Below are positions 1-6,558 of a stretch of DNA of 64,000 bases, piece after piece; within the stretch, counting starts at the first letter, position 1, and every line of letters begins with the position of its first letter. Made by a program: the position numbers and the translations under genes. The notes under the pieces are model-generated. The model did no database searches. It worked only from the letters and a program-made list of their open reading frames with translations, and was not told the origin of the DNA. This DNA comes from a virus: the IMG/VR virus record IMGVR_UViG_3300045922_001133, positions 1 to 64,000 of that record; one strand, given 5' to 3'.

Positions 1-265
1 TCTTCTTCTTCTTCTTGGGCGCCGCCGGGACCTTCGCCGCGGCAGCCTTCTTCGGCGCAGCCGCGGTCTTCTTGGCCGCCGTCTTCTTGGGAGACGCAGG
101 CGCCAAACCGAAGTGCTCGTCGATCGCGGCGCGCGCCTTCTCCTTGTCCGCGTCGGAGAGGGTCGTCGCCTTACCGACCGCTCGCCTGGCACCCGTCGCG
201 TTCACGTACTTGTTGGCCTTGAGCGCCTCCTTGAACGAGGCGAGCGACAGCTTGTCGTAGCTCAT
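1..265 (-). CDS. Histone H1-like, lysine/alanine-rich DNA-binding protein (C-terminus cut by window edge)
   Basis: The frame is open from an ATG at 263-265 to the window edge, so the C-terminus is missing. The start is supported by an AAGGAG site just upstream (about 270-276). The first ~55 residues form a small charged domain beginning MSYDKLSLASFKEALK. From about residue 60 the protein becomes a low-complexity tail of AKKTAAKKTAAAPKK type ending in a run of lysines. Tails like this occur in histone H1-like and HU-type proteins, where they neutralise DNA charge, so a DNA-condensing role is inferred. No catalytic motif is visible. Lys/Ala-rich tails also occur in ribosomal and structural proteins, so the function is only suggested. 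Confidence 0.7.
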   Translation of the reverse strand, partial: MSYDKLSLASFKEALKANKYVNATGARRAVGKATTLSDADKEKARAAIDEHFGLAPASPKKTAAKKTAAAPKKAAAAKVPAAPKKKKK

Positions 266-394
266 GTGATCTCCTTGTGGCCCTTCGCCACATGTCGTGC
301 CTCTCTCGGAGGGGCAGTCTCTGTGTCAAAGGAGTAGAACGGAAGATGACTCAGTTCAAGTCCTTCTTCACCGACGGTGTCTTGTTGTAACCGT

Positions 395-410
395 GACAGT
401 CTGCACTGTC
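395..410. promoter_or_regulatory. Short inverted repeat, possible operator, in the 266-519 intergenic stretch
   Basis: GACAGT at 395-400 and ACTGTC at 405-410 form a perfect 6-bp dyad with a 4-base spacer. It lies upstream of the histone-like gene and just past the 3' end of the gene at 520-918. The remainder of 266-519 holds no convincing gene; a 14-codon frame at 345-389 with an upstream AAGGAG is too short to support. The dyad could bind a dimeric regulator, but a repeat this short can occur by chance. Confidence 0.2.
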
Positions 411-519
411 TAGTACTCCATCGAACGGATGAAGCAGATCCGCTAGACCGCGGAAGTACAACTGACCGTCGTGTTCTGGCAAAGAAGAGCGGGGGTGGAC
501 CGCGACTCTCCGTTCACCT

Positions 520-918
520 TCACGGGGTGTTTCTTCCCGCTCTCATCAGCCATTCCTCAGCCTCCTTGGCGGGAACCTCGAGGGTGCTCTCATCGAAGTC
601 GAAGAGGACATCCTCGGGCCAGTCGAGTACCTCATCGCCGCGATACCAGATCTCCTGGCGTCCTCGGCTCTCTTCTTCCACACGCACGATCTGGGCCCCA
701 CCGAAGACGCGGGCGCAGCGACGCCCGCCAGGATCTTGGGCTTCGAACGCGAACCAGATGTAGTCCCCCGGCTCGGCCTTGAAGAGGGGAGCCGTCTTGG
801 GAACGAAGACCTCTCCCTCGACACGGAACTTGTAGAAGAGGAACCAGCTCTTCGTGTCGCCGTCTCCTGCGGGAGCGGCGGCTATCGGGTTCATCACGTA
901 CAAGTGGTGCTTGGGCAT
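520..918 (-). CDS. Hypothetical protein, 132 aa
   Basis: I do not recognise the family. The start at 918 has a strong leader, AGGAGAACTACATG, nearly the same as those in front of the capsid and tail tube genes, which suggests high expression. The protein is soluble and mixed alpha/beta by appearance, rich in aromatic and acidic residues, with the segments WFLFYKFRVEGEVFVPK near the N-terminus and DVLFDFDESTLEVPAKEAEE near the C-terminus. There is no signal peptide or membrane segment. It stands alone between the histone-like gene and the divergent endolysin gene, with 72 bp of shared upstream DNA where promoters for both directions may lie. Confidence 0.7.
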   Translation of the reverse strand: MPKHHLYVMNPIAAAPAGDGDTKSWFLFYKFRVEGEVFVPKTAPLFKAEPGDYIWFAFEAQDPGGRRCARVFGGAQIVRVEEESRGRQEIWYRGDEVLDWPEDVLFDFDESTLEVPAKEAEEWLMRAGRNTP

Positions 919-990
919 GTAGTTCTCCTGACTCGGTTCTTGTACCCGCGCTGTTCTCTTCTTTTCAAGGCAAGCCTATCCTCGCGGGAG

Positions 991-1779
991 ATGAGAATCC
1001 TCCGAGAAAACATGAGCGGCGTCGACGTTGTGGCCTGGCAGAACTTCCTGCGAGGTCGCGGCTTTTACATGGGAACGGCAGACGGGCACTTCGGACCGAG
1101 GACGAAGGAGGCCACGATGCTCTTCCAGAAAACGACCGGCACCGTCGCCGACGGCGTCGTCGGGAACCTCACGATGGCGGAAGCCCTGCGGCTGGGGTTC
1201 GCAGTCATGCAGGACATCGCCCGGCGCGTCGACGGCCCGAACTGGCCGCCCGTACCATCGAACCTCCGCCCGCTCGCGTCGACCTTCGACAAGCAGCAGA
1301 TCTTCGGCGCGTTCGACTACGATCCCGCCCCGCTGCCCGGAAACCCCGAGGCCATCCGCATCCGCGGAGACTGGGTCGAGAAGAACATCGTGCAGGTCCA
1401 CCTCCCGCAGCTCCAGGGCGTGAAGGGCGCGCCGCGCGACGGGAAGATCCCCTCCCACGTGAAAGCCGTCGACCAGCTCAAGACGCTCTTCCAGACGTGG
1501 GAAGAGCGCGGCTTCCTGCGGAACATCCTCTCCTGGGACGGAAGCTGGGCGCCGCGGTTCGTCCGAGGCAGCCGCACGCACCTCTCGAACCACGCCTGGG
1601 CGAGCGCGTTCGACATCAACGCGTCGCAGAACCCGCTCGGCTCCCAACCCGCGCTCGTTGGCAAACCCGGCTGCGTTCGCGAGATGGTCGAGATCGCCAA
1701 CGACTGCGGCTTCTACTGGGGCGGACACTTCAGTGGTCGTCCGGACGGCATGCACTTCGAGGTCGCGAAGATCTTGTAG
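991..1779 (+). CDS. Endolysin: peptidoglycan-binding domain plus M15-type (VanY-like) peptidase
   Basis: The 262-residue protein probably cleaves the peptide cross-links of host peptidoglycan at lysis. Residues 1-65 match a PG_binding_1 domain (ILRENMSGVDVVAWQNFLR, then GHFGPRTKEATMLFQ). The C-terminal half shows the D,D-carboxypeptidase/L-Ala-D-Glu peptidase signatures of family M15: SNHAWASAFDIN near residue 200 and GMHFEV near 253, which supply the zinc ligands and catalytic acid/base. I chose the ATG at 991 because it begins the binding domain; a second ATG at 1012 would cut it. No signal peptide or holin-like membrane segment is seen, so export would need a separate holin. Confidence 0.85.
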   Translation: MRILRENMSGVDVVAWQNFLRGRGFYMGTADGHFGPRTKEATMLFQKTTGTVADGVVGNLTMAEALRLGFAVMQDIARRVDGPNWPPVPSNLRPLASTFDKQQIFGAFDYDPAPLPGNPEAIRIRGDWVEKNIVQVHLPQLQGVKGAPRDGKIPSHVKAVDQLKTLFQTWEERGFLRNILSWDGSWAPRFVRGSRTHLSNHAWASAFDINASQNPLGSQPALVGKPGCVREMVEIANDCGFYWGGHFSGRPDGMHFEVAKIL

Positions 1780-1799
1780 ACCCACGGGAAAGCGCCCCG

Positions 1800-1922
1800 A
1801 TGGACTACAAGCAAGCCTGCGCCCGCCTTGAAGGGCCACGAAAGCAGACGTCGAAAAAGCTCGGCCACAAGCTGACGCTCTACTACTACGACAGCGCAAG
1901 CGCTCGCTCCCCTTTCTTTTAG
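1800..1922 (+). CDS. Small hypothetical protein, 40 aa
   Basis: A 40-residue frame beginning MDYKQACARLEG follows the endolysin stop by about 20 bases. It has a weak GGGAAAG sequence as possible ribosome site. The protein is basic in its middle (KQTSKKLGHK) and has a run of three tyrosines. It reads like a short phage protein, but no family can be assigned and short frames are common in high-GC DNA. Confidence 0.4.
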   Translation: MDYKQACARLEGPRKQTSKKLGHKLTLYYYDSASARSPFF

Positions 1923-1942
1923 CCCCTCGGTATGTTGGAGGA

Positions 1943-2311
1943 ATGCCGCGCTCGAAGAAGAGACGCAAGAAGAAGGGGCCGCCGAGGGGTGGCGTGCACG
2001 CCATCCTGCGCCTCGACCCAGCCGTGCTACAGCTTCTCCAGAAACTCAGGGGAGTCCTGAATGCAAAGCTCAAAGAAACAGGACGACAGGAGCTCTTCCT
2101 CTCCGACGTCATCGCTCTCGTTGTCTCCGACGCCGTTGTCGCCAACGCCGGAGACATTCAAGAAGAGTCAGGAGCGCTGGGACTCCATCGCCTCGCAGTT
2201 CAACTTGCCCCTCTCTTCGGAGCTGACGGGCTTGCCGCCAGTGGTCTTCCCAACGTTCCCGACGGTGCAGGAGCTCGCCGCTTCCGCCCAGCTCGCATCG
2301 CCTGGCACTAG
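1943..2311 (+). CDS. Hypothetical basic protein, overlaps the next gene in another frame
   Basis: The start has a perfect GGAGG two bases upstream (GGAGGAATG). The N-terminus is strongly basic (KKRRKKKGPPRGG) and is followed by a plausible helical segment up to about residue 60. From 2061 onward the DNA also encodes the next protein in a different frame, and the C-terminal half here (after about residue 65) looks less protein-like. The true product may be shorter, may shift frame into the next gene, or both proteins may be real. I do not recognise a family. Confidence 0.45.
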   Translation: MPRSKKRRKKKGPPRGGVHAILRLDPAVLQLLQKLRGVLNAKLKETGRQELFLSDVIALVVSDAVVANAGDIQEESGALGLHRLAVQLAPLFGADGLAASGLPNVPDGAGARRFRPARIAWH

Positions 2312-2660
2312 GCCGACGGGGCTCTTCGAAGAGCTGCTGCAATCGCGGCCGGAGGCGATCTACATCGATATCCTCGACCACCCCGAGAAGTTCGAGGACG
2401 GCGTGAAGGAGCTCGTCGAAGAGCTCGTCACCCACCGCCGCGAGCTCACCGCCCAGGAGCGCGAGCTCATGGACCGAGCGGTGCTCGACTTCCTCGCGAA
2501 GCCGAAGGACCAGCCAGCGCCGAAGCCCATGCCGAAGAAGGTCGACGAGCGGGCCGAGATGGCCGAGGCGCTCGACGAGGAGCTCCGCGCGGAGATTGTC
2601 GAGCCGCCTGCCGCGGCAGCGGCGAACAACGGAGAGCCGCCCGCCTTCTGGTGGCTCTGA
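2061..2660 (+). CDS. Hypothetical acidic helical protein, 199 aa
   Basis: The ATG at 2061 has an AGGGGAG site with good spacing. The first 30 residues are Ser/Pro-rich low-complexity sequence. The rest is acidic and helical, with repeated ELVEEL and EALDEELRAE-type stretches, an alanine-rich segment near the end and the terminal residues FWWL. It is the last gene of the short plus-strand group that starts with the endolysin and ends nine bases before a strong hairpin. No family is recognised. An internal scaffold-like or coiled-coil role would be a guess. Confidence 0.65.
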   Translation: MQSSKKQDDRSSSSPTSSLSLSPTPLSPTPETFKKSQERWDSIASQFNLPLSSELTGLPPVVFPTFPTVQELAASAQLASPGTRPTGLFEELLQSRPEAIYIDILDHPEKFEDGVKELVEELVTHRRELTAQERELMDRAVLDFLAKPKDQPAPKPMPKKVDERAEMAEALDEELRAEIVEPPAAAAANNGEPPAFWWL

Positions 2661-2668
2661 AAGAGAAA

Positions 2669-2694
2669 CGCCCTCGGTGCTTCCACCGAGGGCG
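2669..2694. terminator. Hairpin terminator between convergent gene blocks
   Basis: An 11-bp perfect stem (CGCCCTCGGTG / CACCGAGGGCG) with a CTTC tetraloop lies between the plus-strand gene ending at 2660 and the minus-strand virion block ending at 2719. There is no long T-tract on either side, so termination may be partial or may serve both directions. Confidence 0.8.
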
Positions 2695-2718
2695 CGCTCT
2701 ACCGCAGGTCACCGGAGA

Positions 2719-3408
2719 TCAGACCGTCGGGTCGTATTCGTAGTAGACGGCGTAGTCGTTCGTGCCGTTGGGCGCCGTCGCCGGGGTGTACGAGCTCTCG
2801 GCGGCGTTGAGCGTGCCGGTGGTGACCGCCGCGCCGGCAGCGACCTCGCGGATGATCACCGCGAGTCCTGCGCGCTCCTTCGGCTTCTTCGGCAGGTACA
2901 TCGCGCTACCGATACCGATCGAGACCGTCGCGTCGGTGCCATCGGCGGCCGGGTACTCGATCTTCTCGATGTCCGTCCAGAGCTTCGTGCCCGTCGCGAC
3001 CGTGGCCGTCTGCGCGAGGGTCACAGTCTCGGTCTGAGGGACGCCATTCGGGCCCTTACCGGTGATCGTCGCCGTCGCCGGCGCGTCCGACGGCGTGCTG
3101 CCGCCGGTCGTGAAGGTGAGATTGCGCGGCTCGTTCGCGAGCGTCGTGAGCCCGCCCGAGAGTAGGTCGGCCTTCGTCAGTACCACCGGCGCAGCGACCG
3201 TCGCCGTAGCCGCCTTGAGCAGCTCAGCACCGGCAGCGGCCGGGTTGGTGAACTCGACGACGGCGATGGCGGCCATCGGCTCGAGCTCGTCGTTGACGTC
3301 GTGGCGAAGGTCCGCGACCTCGCCCGCGACGCCACCGGACCCACGCAGAAGGTGAGGCTTCTGCGCGCGCTGCTTGCTCATCAAACCCGAACCCACTGAA
3401 GTCGACAT
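2719..3408 (-). CDS. Probable virion structural protein, last gene of the tail/head operon
   Basis: The 229-residue protein starts at the ATG at 3408, which has a GAGGA site; an upstream in-frame extension overlaps the neighbouring gene and lacks a ribosome site. After a basic start (MSKQRAQKPHLL) the body is rich in Thr, Ala, Gly and Val with beta-strand character, as in phage decoration, adaptor or fibre-like proteins. No catalytic motif is visible. Its place at the end of the virion operon, next to the terminator, is the main functional clue. Confidence 0.65.
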   Translation of the reverse strand: MSTSVGSGLMSKQRAQKPHLLRGSGGVAGEVADLRHDVNDELEPMAAIAVVEFTNPAAAGAELLKAATATVAAPVVLTKADLLSGGLTTLANEPRNLTFTTGGSTPSDAPATATITGKGPNGVPQTETVTLAQTATVATGTKLWTDIEKIEYPAADGTDATVSIGIGSAMYLPKKPKERAGLAVIIREVAAGAAVTTGTLNAAESSYTPATAPNGTNDYAVYYEYDPTV

Positions 3409-3418
3409 GGTGTCCTCA

Positions 3419-4552
3419 TTACATGAATGGCGTGCTGCGATCTGGCACACCGTACTGGTTTACCCCGTAGGCAGGAATAGCCCCACCTGCGTTGTACTGA
3501 GCCGCGTGTGGCTCACGCCCGAGTATCTCGAGACCCTTCTTCGCGCCGGCGTGAAGGGCGTAGAGGCCCGCGGCGCCCGCGGCGATCGCAGGGAGCTTCC
3601 ACTTCCACTTCCCATCAGCGAGACCGGTCCTCTGCCAGGCCTTCTGCAGATCGAACCCTTCCTCGCCGGGGGCTGAGGAACCGGCCGCGGCACCACCAGG
3701 GGGCGCGGCCTGCGCCGGCGGCGGCGGCGGCGGCTGGACTTGCTGCGCCGCAAGAGCCTGGCGCGCCCGGGCGCGCGCCTCATCGATGGCTTTGCCCTCG
3801 TTCAGCATGCGCCGGGTGTTCCCCTGGAAGAAAGAGCCCCGCGTGAGCGGCTCATGAGGAAGGGGCGGGGGCTTGGGGGTGAGGGCGTCGAACTTGGCCT
3901 GCAACCGGCCCGCCGAAGTGAAGTTTCTCTTGATGTAGCTCTTTGCCTTCGAGAGCGACTGCCCCACCACCCCAGGTTTCTGGACTGGAGTGACGCCCAT
4001 CTCCTTCGCCGCGCGCAGGAAGCGTGAAGTGGCACCAAAACCGCTCGCGGTCTGGGCCATGCTCTTCAGTCCCGTTCCGAATCCTTTGGCGACGTTACCG
4101 AGAACCTGGCCAATGCCAGCGTCCTTCTCGAGTGCGTAGTGCGCGAGATCGGAGCCGATTGCACTCGCCATCCGAACCATGCCCTCGTCCATACCGAGCG
4201 GGACGTCCTCACCCATGAGCTGCCGGGGGACGCCCTGGAGCGGCGCGCCGAGGCCCACGCCCTCGCCGCGCGCGGCCTGGAGCGCCAGCAGGATGAGGGG
4301 CATCCGGGTGTGCCGCGCGGCCTCGCGGACGGGGGCCATCTTCTGGTCCTCTATCATCCGGAAGATGTGGTTCATCCGCTCGGCCTGCGCCGAGAGCATC
4401 TCCTCGCGCAGGCGCGCGTTGCGCGCCCGGTTCGCCTCCAGGAGCCCAATCGCGAGGCGCGCAGCGAGCTCTTTCCCACCCGCGGCTTTCTCGAGGAGGA
4501 CGTCCTCGTTGCCGAAGGCATGAAGCAGGCGGAGGTCGGGGAGGTTCTTCAT
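3419..4552 (-). CDS. Hypothetical virion-cluster protein with Ala/Gly-rich and proline-rich segments, 377 aa
   Basis: The N-terminal ~100 residues are charged and helical. A glycine-rich central stretch (GIGQVLGNVAKGFGTGLKSM) is followed by a basic region and a poly-proline linker (VQPPPPPPAQAAPP) near residue 280. A short hydrophobic segment (LPAIAAGAAGLYALHAGA) lies near residue 335. This composition of helices, Gly/Ala patches and flexible linkers recurs in several proteins of this block. The gene overlaps the start of its upstream neighbour by four bases, which implies translational coupling. No known family is recognised; an internal virion or scaffold-type role is an inference from context. 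Confidence 0.65.
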   Translation of the reverse strand: MKNLPDLRLLHAFGNEDVLLEKAAGGKELAARLAIGLLEANRARNARLREEMLSAQAERMNHIFRMIEDQKMAPVREAARHTRMPLILLALQAARGEGVGLGAPLQGVPRQLMGEDVPLGMDEGMVRMASAIGSDLAHYALEKDAGIGQVLGNVAKGFGTGLKSMAQTASGFGATSRFLRAAKEMGVTPVQKPGVVGQSLSKAKSYIKRNFTSAGRLQAKFDALTPKPPPLPHEPLTRGSFFQGNTRRMLNEGKAIDEARARARQALAAQQVQPPPPPPAQAAPPGGAAAGSSAPGEEGFDLQKAWQRTGLADGKWKWKLPAIAAGAAGLYALHAGAKKGLEILGREPHAAQYNAGGAIPAYGVNQYGVPDRSTPFM

Positions 4553-4908
4553 TCGTCGGGGTCGAACGGCGGCGGTTTCGTGAGCAGGAGGATGTTCTGC
4601 AGATGCTGGCGGGCTTCGTGCTGGGTGGCGTTGAGCGCGGCGAGCTCCGGGGACTCGGTGAAGGTGGCGAGGTTCAGCGGGGTCGGCGGGATCGAGGCGG
4701 CGCGCTCGATGAAGTCGTCGGTCAGCGCGGCGAAGGCACCGGAGTCGAGCTCGTCATCGGCGGGGTGTTCCTCCGCGGCTTCGAGCGCGACGAGGCCGTC
4801 GATCAGCGCTTCGTCGGTCCCGGGAACTCCCCGGAGGTCGTACGGCGAGAACTCATGGCTCGAAGCCAGCCTTCGATATGCCCCAGGGCGCGACTGATCT
4901 CTTGCCAT
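4549..4908 (-). CDS. Hypothetical protein, 119 aa
   Basis: An acidic helical protein with no recognised domain. The only upstream ATG (4908) lies inside the end of the preceding gene, giving a 106-base overlap and only a weak ribosome site, so the true start may be internal. The C-terminal part (LNATQHEARQHLQNILLL) looks like a genuine amphipathic helix. It overlaps the next gene by four bases (ATGA) and is clearly within the virion operon. Confidence 0.55.
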   Translation of the reverse strand: MARDQSRPGAYRRLASSHEFSPYDLRGVPGTDEALIDGLVALEAAEEHPADDELDSGAFAALTDDFIERAASIPPTPLNLATFTESPELAALNATQHEARQHLQNILLLTKPPPFDPDE

Positions 4909-5342
4909 TGTTCTTGCTGTCCCTTCACGTGCTGCGTGAACGTCTCGTTGAGTTTCTTGATGGCCTCTTCGCAGTTCTGAACCCGGGCCTGAAGAGCGAG
5001 GAAGTTCTCGGTCAGCTTGCTCGTGAGTCGACGCTCCTCCCTGCGTTCCTTCCCTCGCCCCCTCAGCTCGCTGTACAGCGAATCGAACTCTTCGTTGACG
5101 TCCTTCTTGAGATCCTCGATCAGCTTTCTCAGCGCACCAATGTCTTCAGGGTACTTCTTCTCGAGCCACTTCTCCGTGTGATTCTTGACCCAGTCCTCAG
5201 TCTTGGGGAGCCGTTCACGTTCGATGGTACGGAGCCGGTCTTCGAGGTTCTTGGTGACCTTCCAAATCGTGCCCGCAACGCCGCCGACGCCGGACAGCAC
5301 CGGCGGGACGATCTTCCATGCGAGCTCGATGAGACCGGACAC
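4803..5342 (-). CDS. Coiled-coil protein with N-terminal hydrophobic segment, 179 aa
   Basis: Translation probably starts at GTG (5340-5342), seven bases after GGGAG; an ATG a little upstream is out of frame. Residues 7-28 (LAWKIVPPVLSGVGGVAGTIW) form a likely membrane or hydrophobic helix. The remainder is highly charged with heptad-like spacing (KKLIEDLKKDVNEEFDSL region, then EEAIKKLNETFTQHVKG) and should form a long coiled coil. It may be a rod-like virion component or a tail-associated membrane-contact protein. I do not recognise the family. Confidence 0.7.
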   Translation of the reverse strand: MSGLIELAWKIVPPVLSGVGGVAGTIWKVTKNLEDRLRTIERERLPKTEDWVKNHTEKWLEKKYPEDIGALRKLIEDLKKDVNEEFDSLYSELRGRGKERREERRLTSKLTENFLALQARVQNCEEAIKKLNETFTQHVKGQQEQWQEISRALGHIEGWLRAMSSRRTTSGEFPGPTKR

Positions 5343-5354
5343 TTCATGACTCCC

Positions 5355-5735
5355 TCAGCCAAGCAGCCACACGCGGACTCGGCCAGCTCCGGTGTACGCA
5401 ATGGACATCGAGGTGATGCCCGCCGAGGGTGTCGGCGAGCCGAAAGCGAAGAACCCGCCGGCCGAGAGCTCGACGGGCTTGTTGCCCCCGTTGATGGTGA
5501 CGTTGATCACGGGCGCGCCGACCGCGGGCTCGTAGACGACGAGCGCCGCCTTCGCGCCCGCCGCCGGCATCGTACCGAAGTCCACCGCCTGCGATCCCGC
5601 TCCCGCCGGAAAGCTGAACTCGAACTCGGCCTTCGAGTCGTACTGGTTCGAGATGCCGAAGGGCAGCGGCTCGAACGAGAGCCCGGGGGCTCCCGGCAGG
5701 TTCAGCTTCCCGTCGATGGAGAACGGAGTGCTCAT
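5355..5735 (-). CDS. Small beta-rich virion protein, 126 aa
   Basis: The ATG at 5735 overlaps the stop of the upstream tube-like gene (TGATG). The protein starts MSTPFSIDGKLNLPGAPG and has an alternating hydrophobic pattern typical of a beta sandwich (ALVVYEPAVGAPVINVTING). It has no charged helices or membrane segments. Its position just downstream of the tail sheath and tube genes suggests a tail-associated protein, but no family is recognised. Confidence 0.7.
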   Translation of the reverse strand: MSTPFSIDGKLNLPGAPGLSFEPLPFGISNQYDSKAEFEFSFPAGAGSQAVDFGTMPAAGAKAALVVYEPAVGAPVINVTINGGNKPVELSAGGFFAFGSPTPSAGITSMSIAYTGAGRVRVWLLG

Positions 5736-6508
5736 CAGCCGACGAGGCCCGGGAAGGTGACGTTGGCGCCGCCGGCGTTGCCGCCGTTGTTGCTGCCGCT
5801 CGAGATGAGTGCGAGCGCGGCGACCTGCACCGGCACGCAGCGCTCGAACTGCACGGCGACCTGCTCCTGTATGAGGACGCCATGGCTGTCGGTCGCCCAG
5901 GTGTGGTTCGGCAGGTAGCAGGCCTCGAAGTACACCGCGCCCAGGGTCTCCTGGTTGACGTCGCGGATGTACATCAGCATGCCGACCGGCTGCGCGAACA
6001 GGTCGGAGGCGAGGTTGAGGTAGATGTTCTCGTACCCCGGCGGAATGACGACGTCGTGCGGGTTCGCCATGACCTTCGCGCCCGCGTTCGGGAACATCGC
6101 CGGCACCAGCGTCGGCGGCACGAGGTCCTGGTAGTAGGCGTACAGGATCCGCAGGAGCGAGCTCCCGTGGTAGTACACCCGCCCGAGACCGATCTGCCCG
6201 ACCGTGCGGCCACCGATGAAGTAGCTGCGCTCCGACCCGATCTCGAAGAGGCGGGCGAAGTTGCGAGAGTGGCTGAGGGAGAAGTTCTGAACGATGCCGA
6301 TCGGGTAGACGATCTGGTTCGCTGCCTGCCCCGGTGCAGTCGCCCCGCCAATCGCGCCGGCAACCGCCGCCGCCCCACCGATGTTGGCGAGGCGCGGGGG
6401 ACCGGCGGCGAGCAGCGTAAACCCCGCGTTGGCGTAGGCGCCGTCGACGAGGCCGCCCTGAACGTACCCCGTGTACGGGGACCAATCACTGAAAGTGCCG
6501 CCGGCCAT
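5735..6508 (-). CDS. Probable tail tube protein, 257 aa
   Basis: This gene lies directly after the tail sheath gene, the normal place for the tube protein of contractile-tailed phages. The start has a strong leader (AAGGAGAACTACATG), fitting a major virion component. The core contains FSLSHSRNFARLFEIGSER and FIGGRTVGQIGLGRVYYHG, then a beta-rich C-terminal half ending in a Gly/Asn-rich tail. The length is larger than the ~160 residues of the T4 tube protein but fits larger phages. The identification rests on position and expression signals more than on a diagnostic motif. Confidence 0.65.
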   Translation of the reverse strand: MAGGTFSDWSPYTGYVQGGLVDGAYANAGFTLLAAGPPRLANIGGAAAVAGAIGGATAPGQAANQIVYPIGIVQNFSLSHSRNFARLFEIGSERSYFIGGRTVGQIGLGRVYYHGSSLLRILYAYYQDLVPPTLVPAMFPNAGAKVMANPHDVVIPPGYENIYLNLASDLFAQPVGMLMYIRDVNQETLGAVYFEACYLPNHTWATDSHGVLIQEQVAVQFERCVPVQVAALALISSGSNNGGNAGGANVTFPGLVG

Positions 6509-6558
6509 GTAGTTCTCCTTCGAGTTTTTCTTCTTACGGTATCAGACCGAACCGGCCC

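Noticed and set aside
345-389. A 14-codon frame with an AAGGAG site
   Set aside because: Too short to support as a gene without expression or conservation data.
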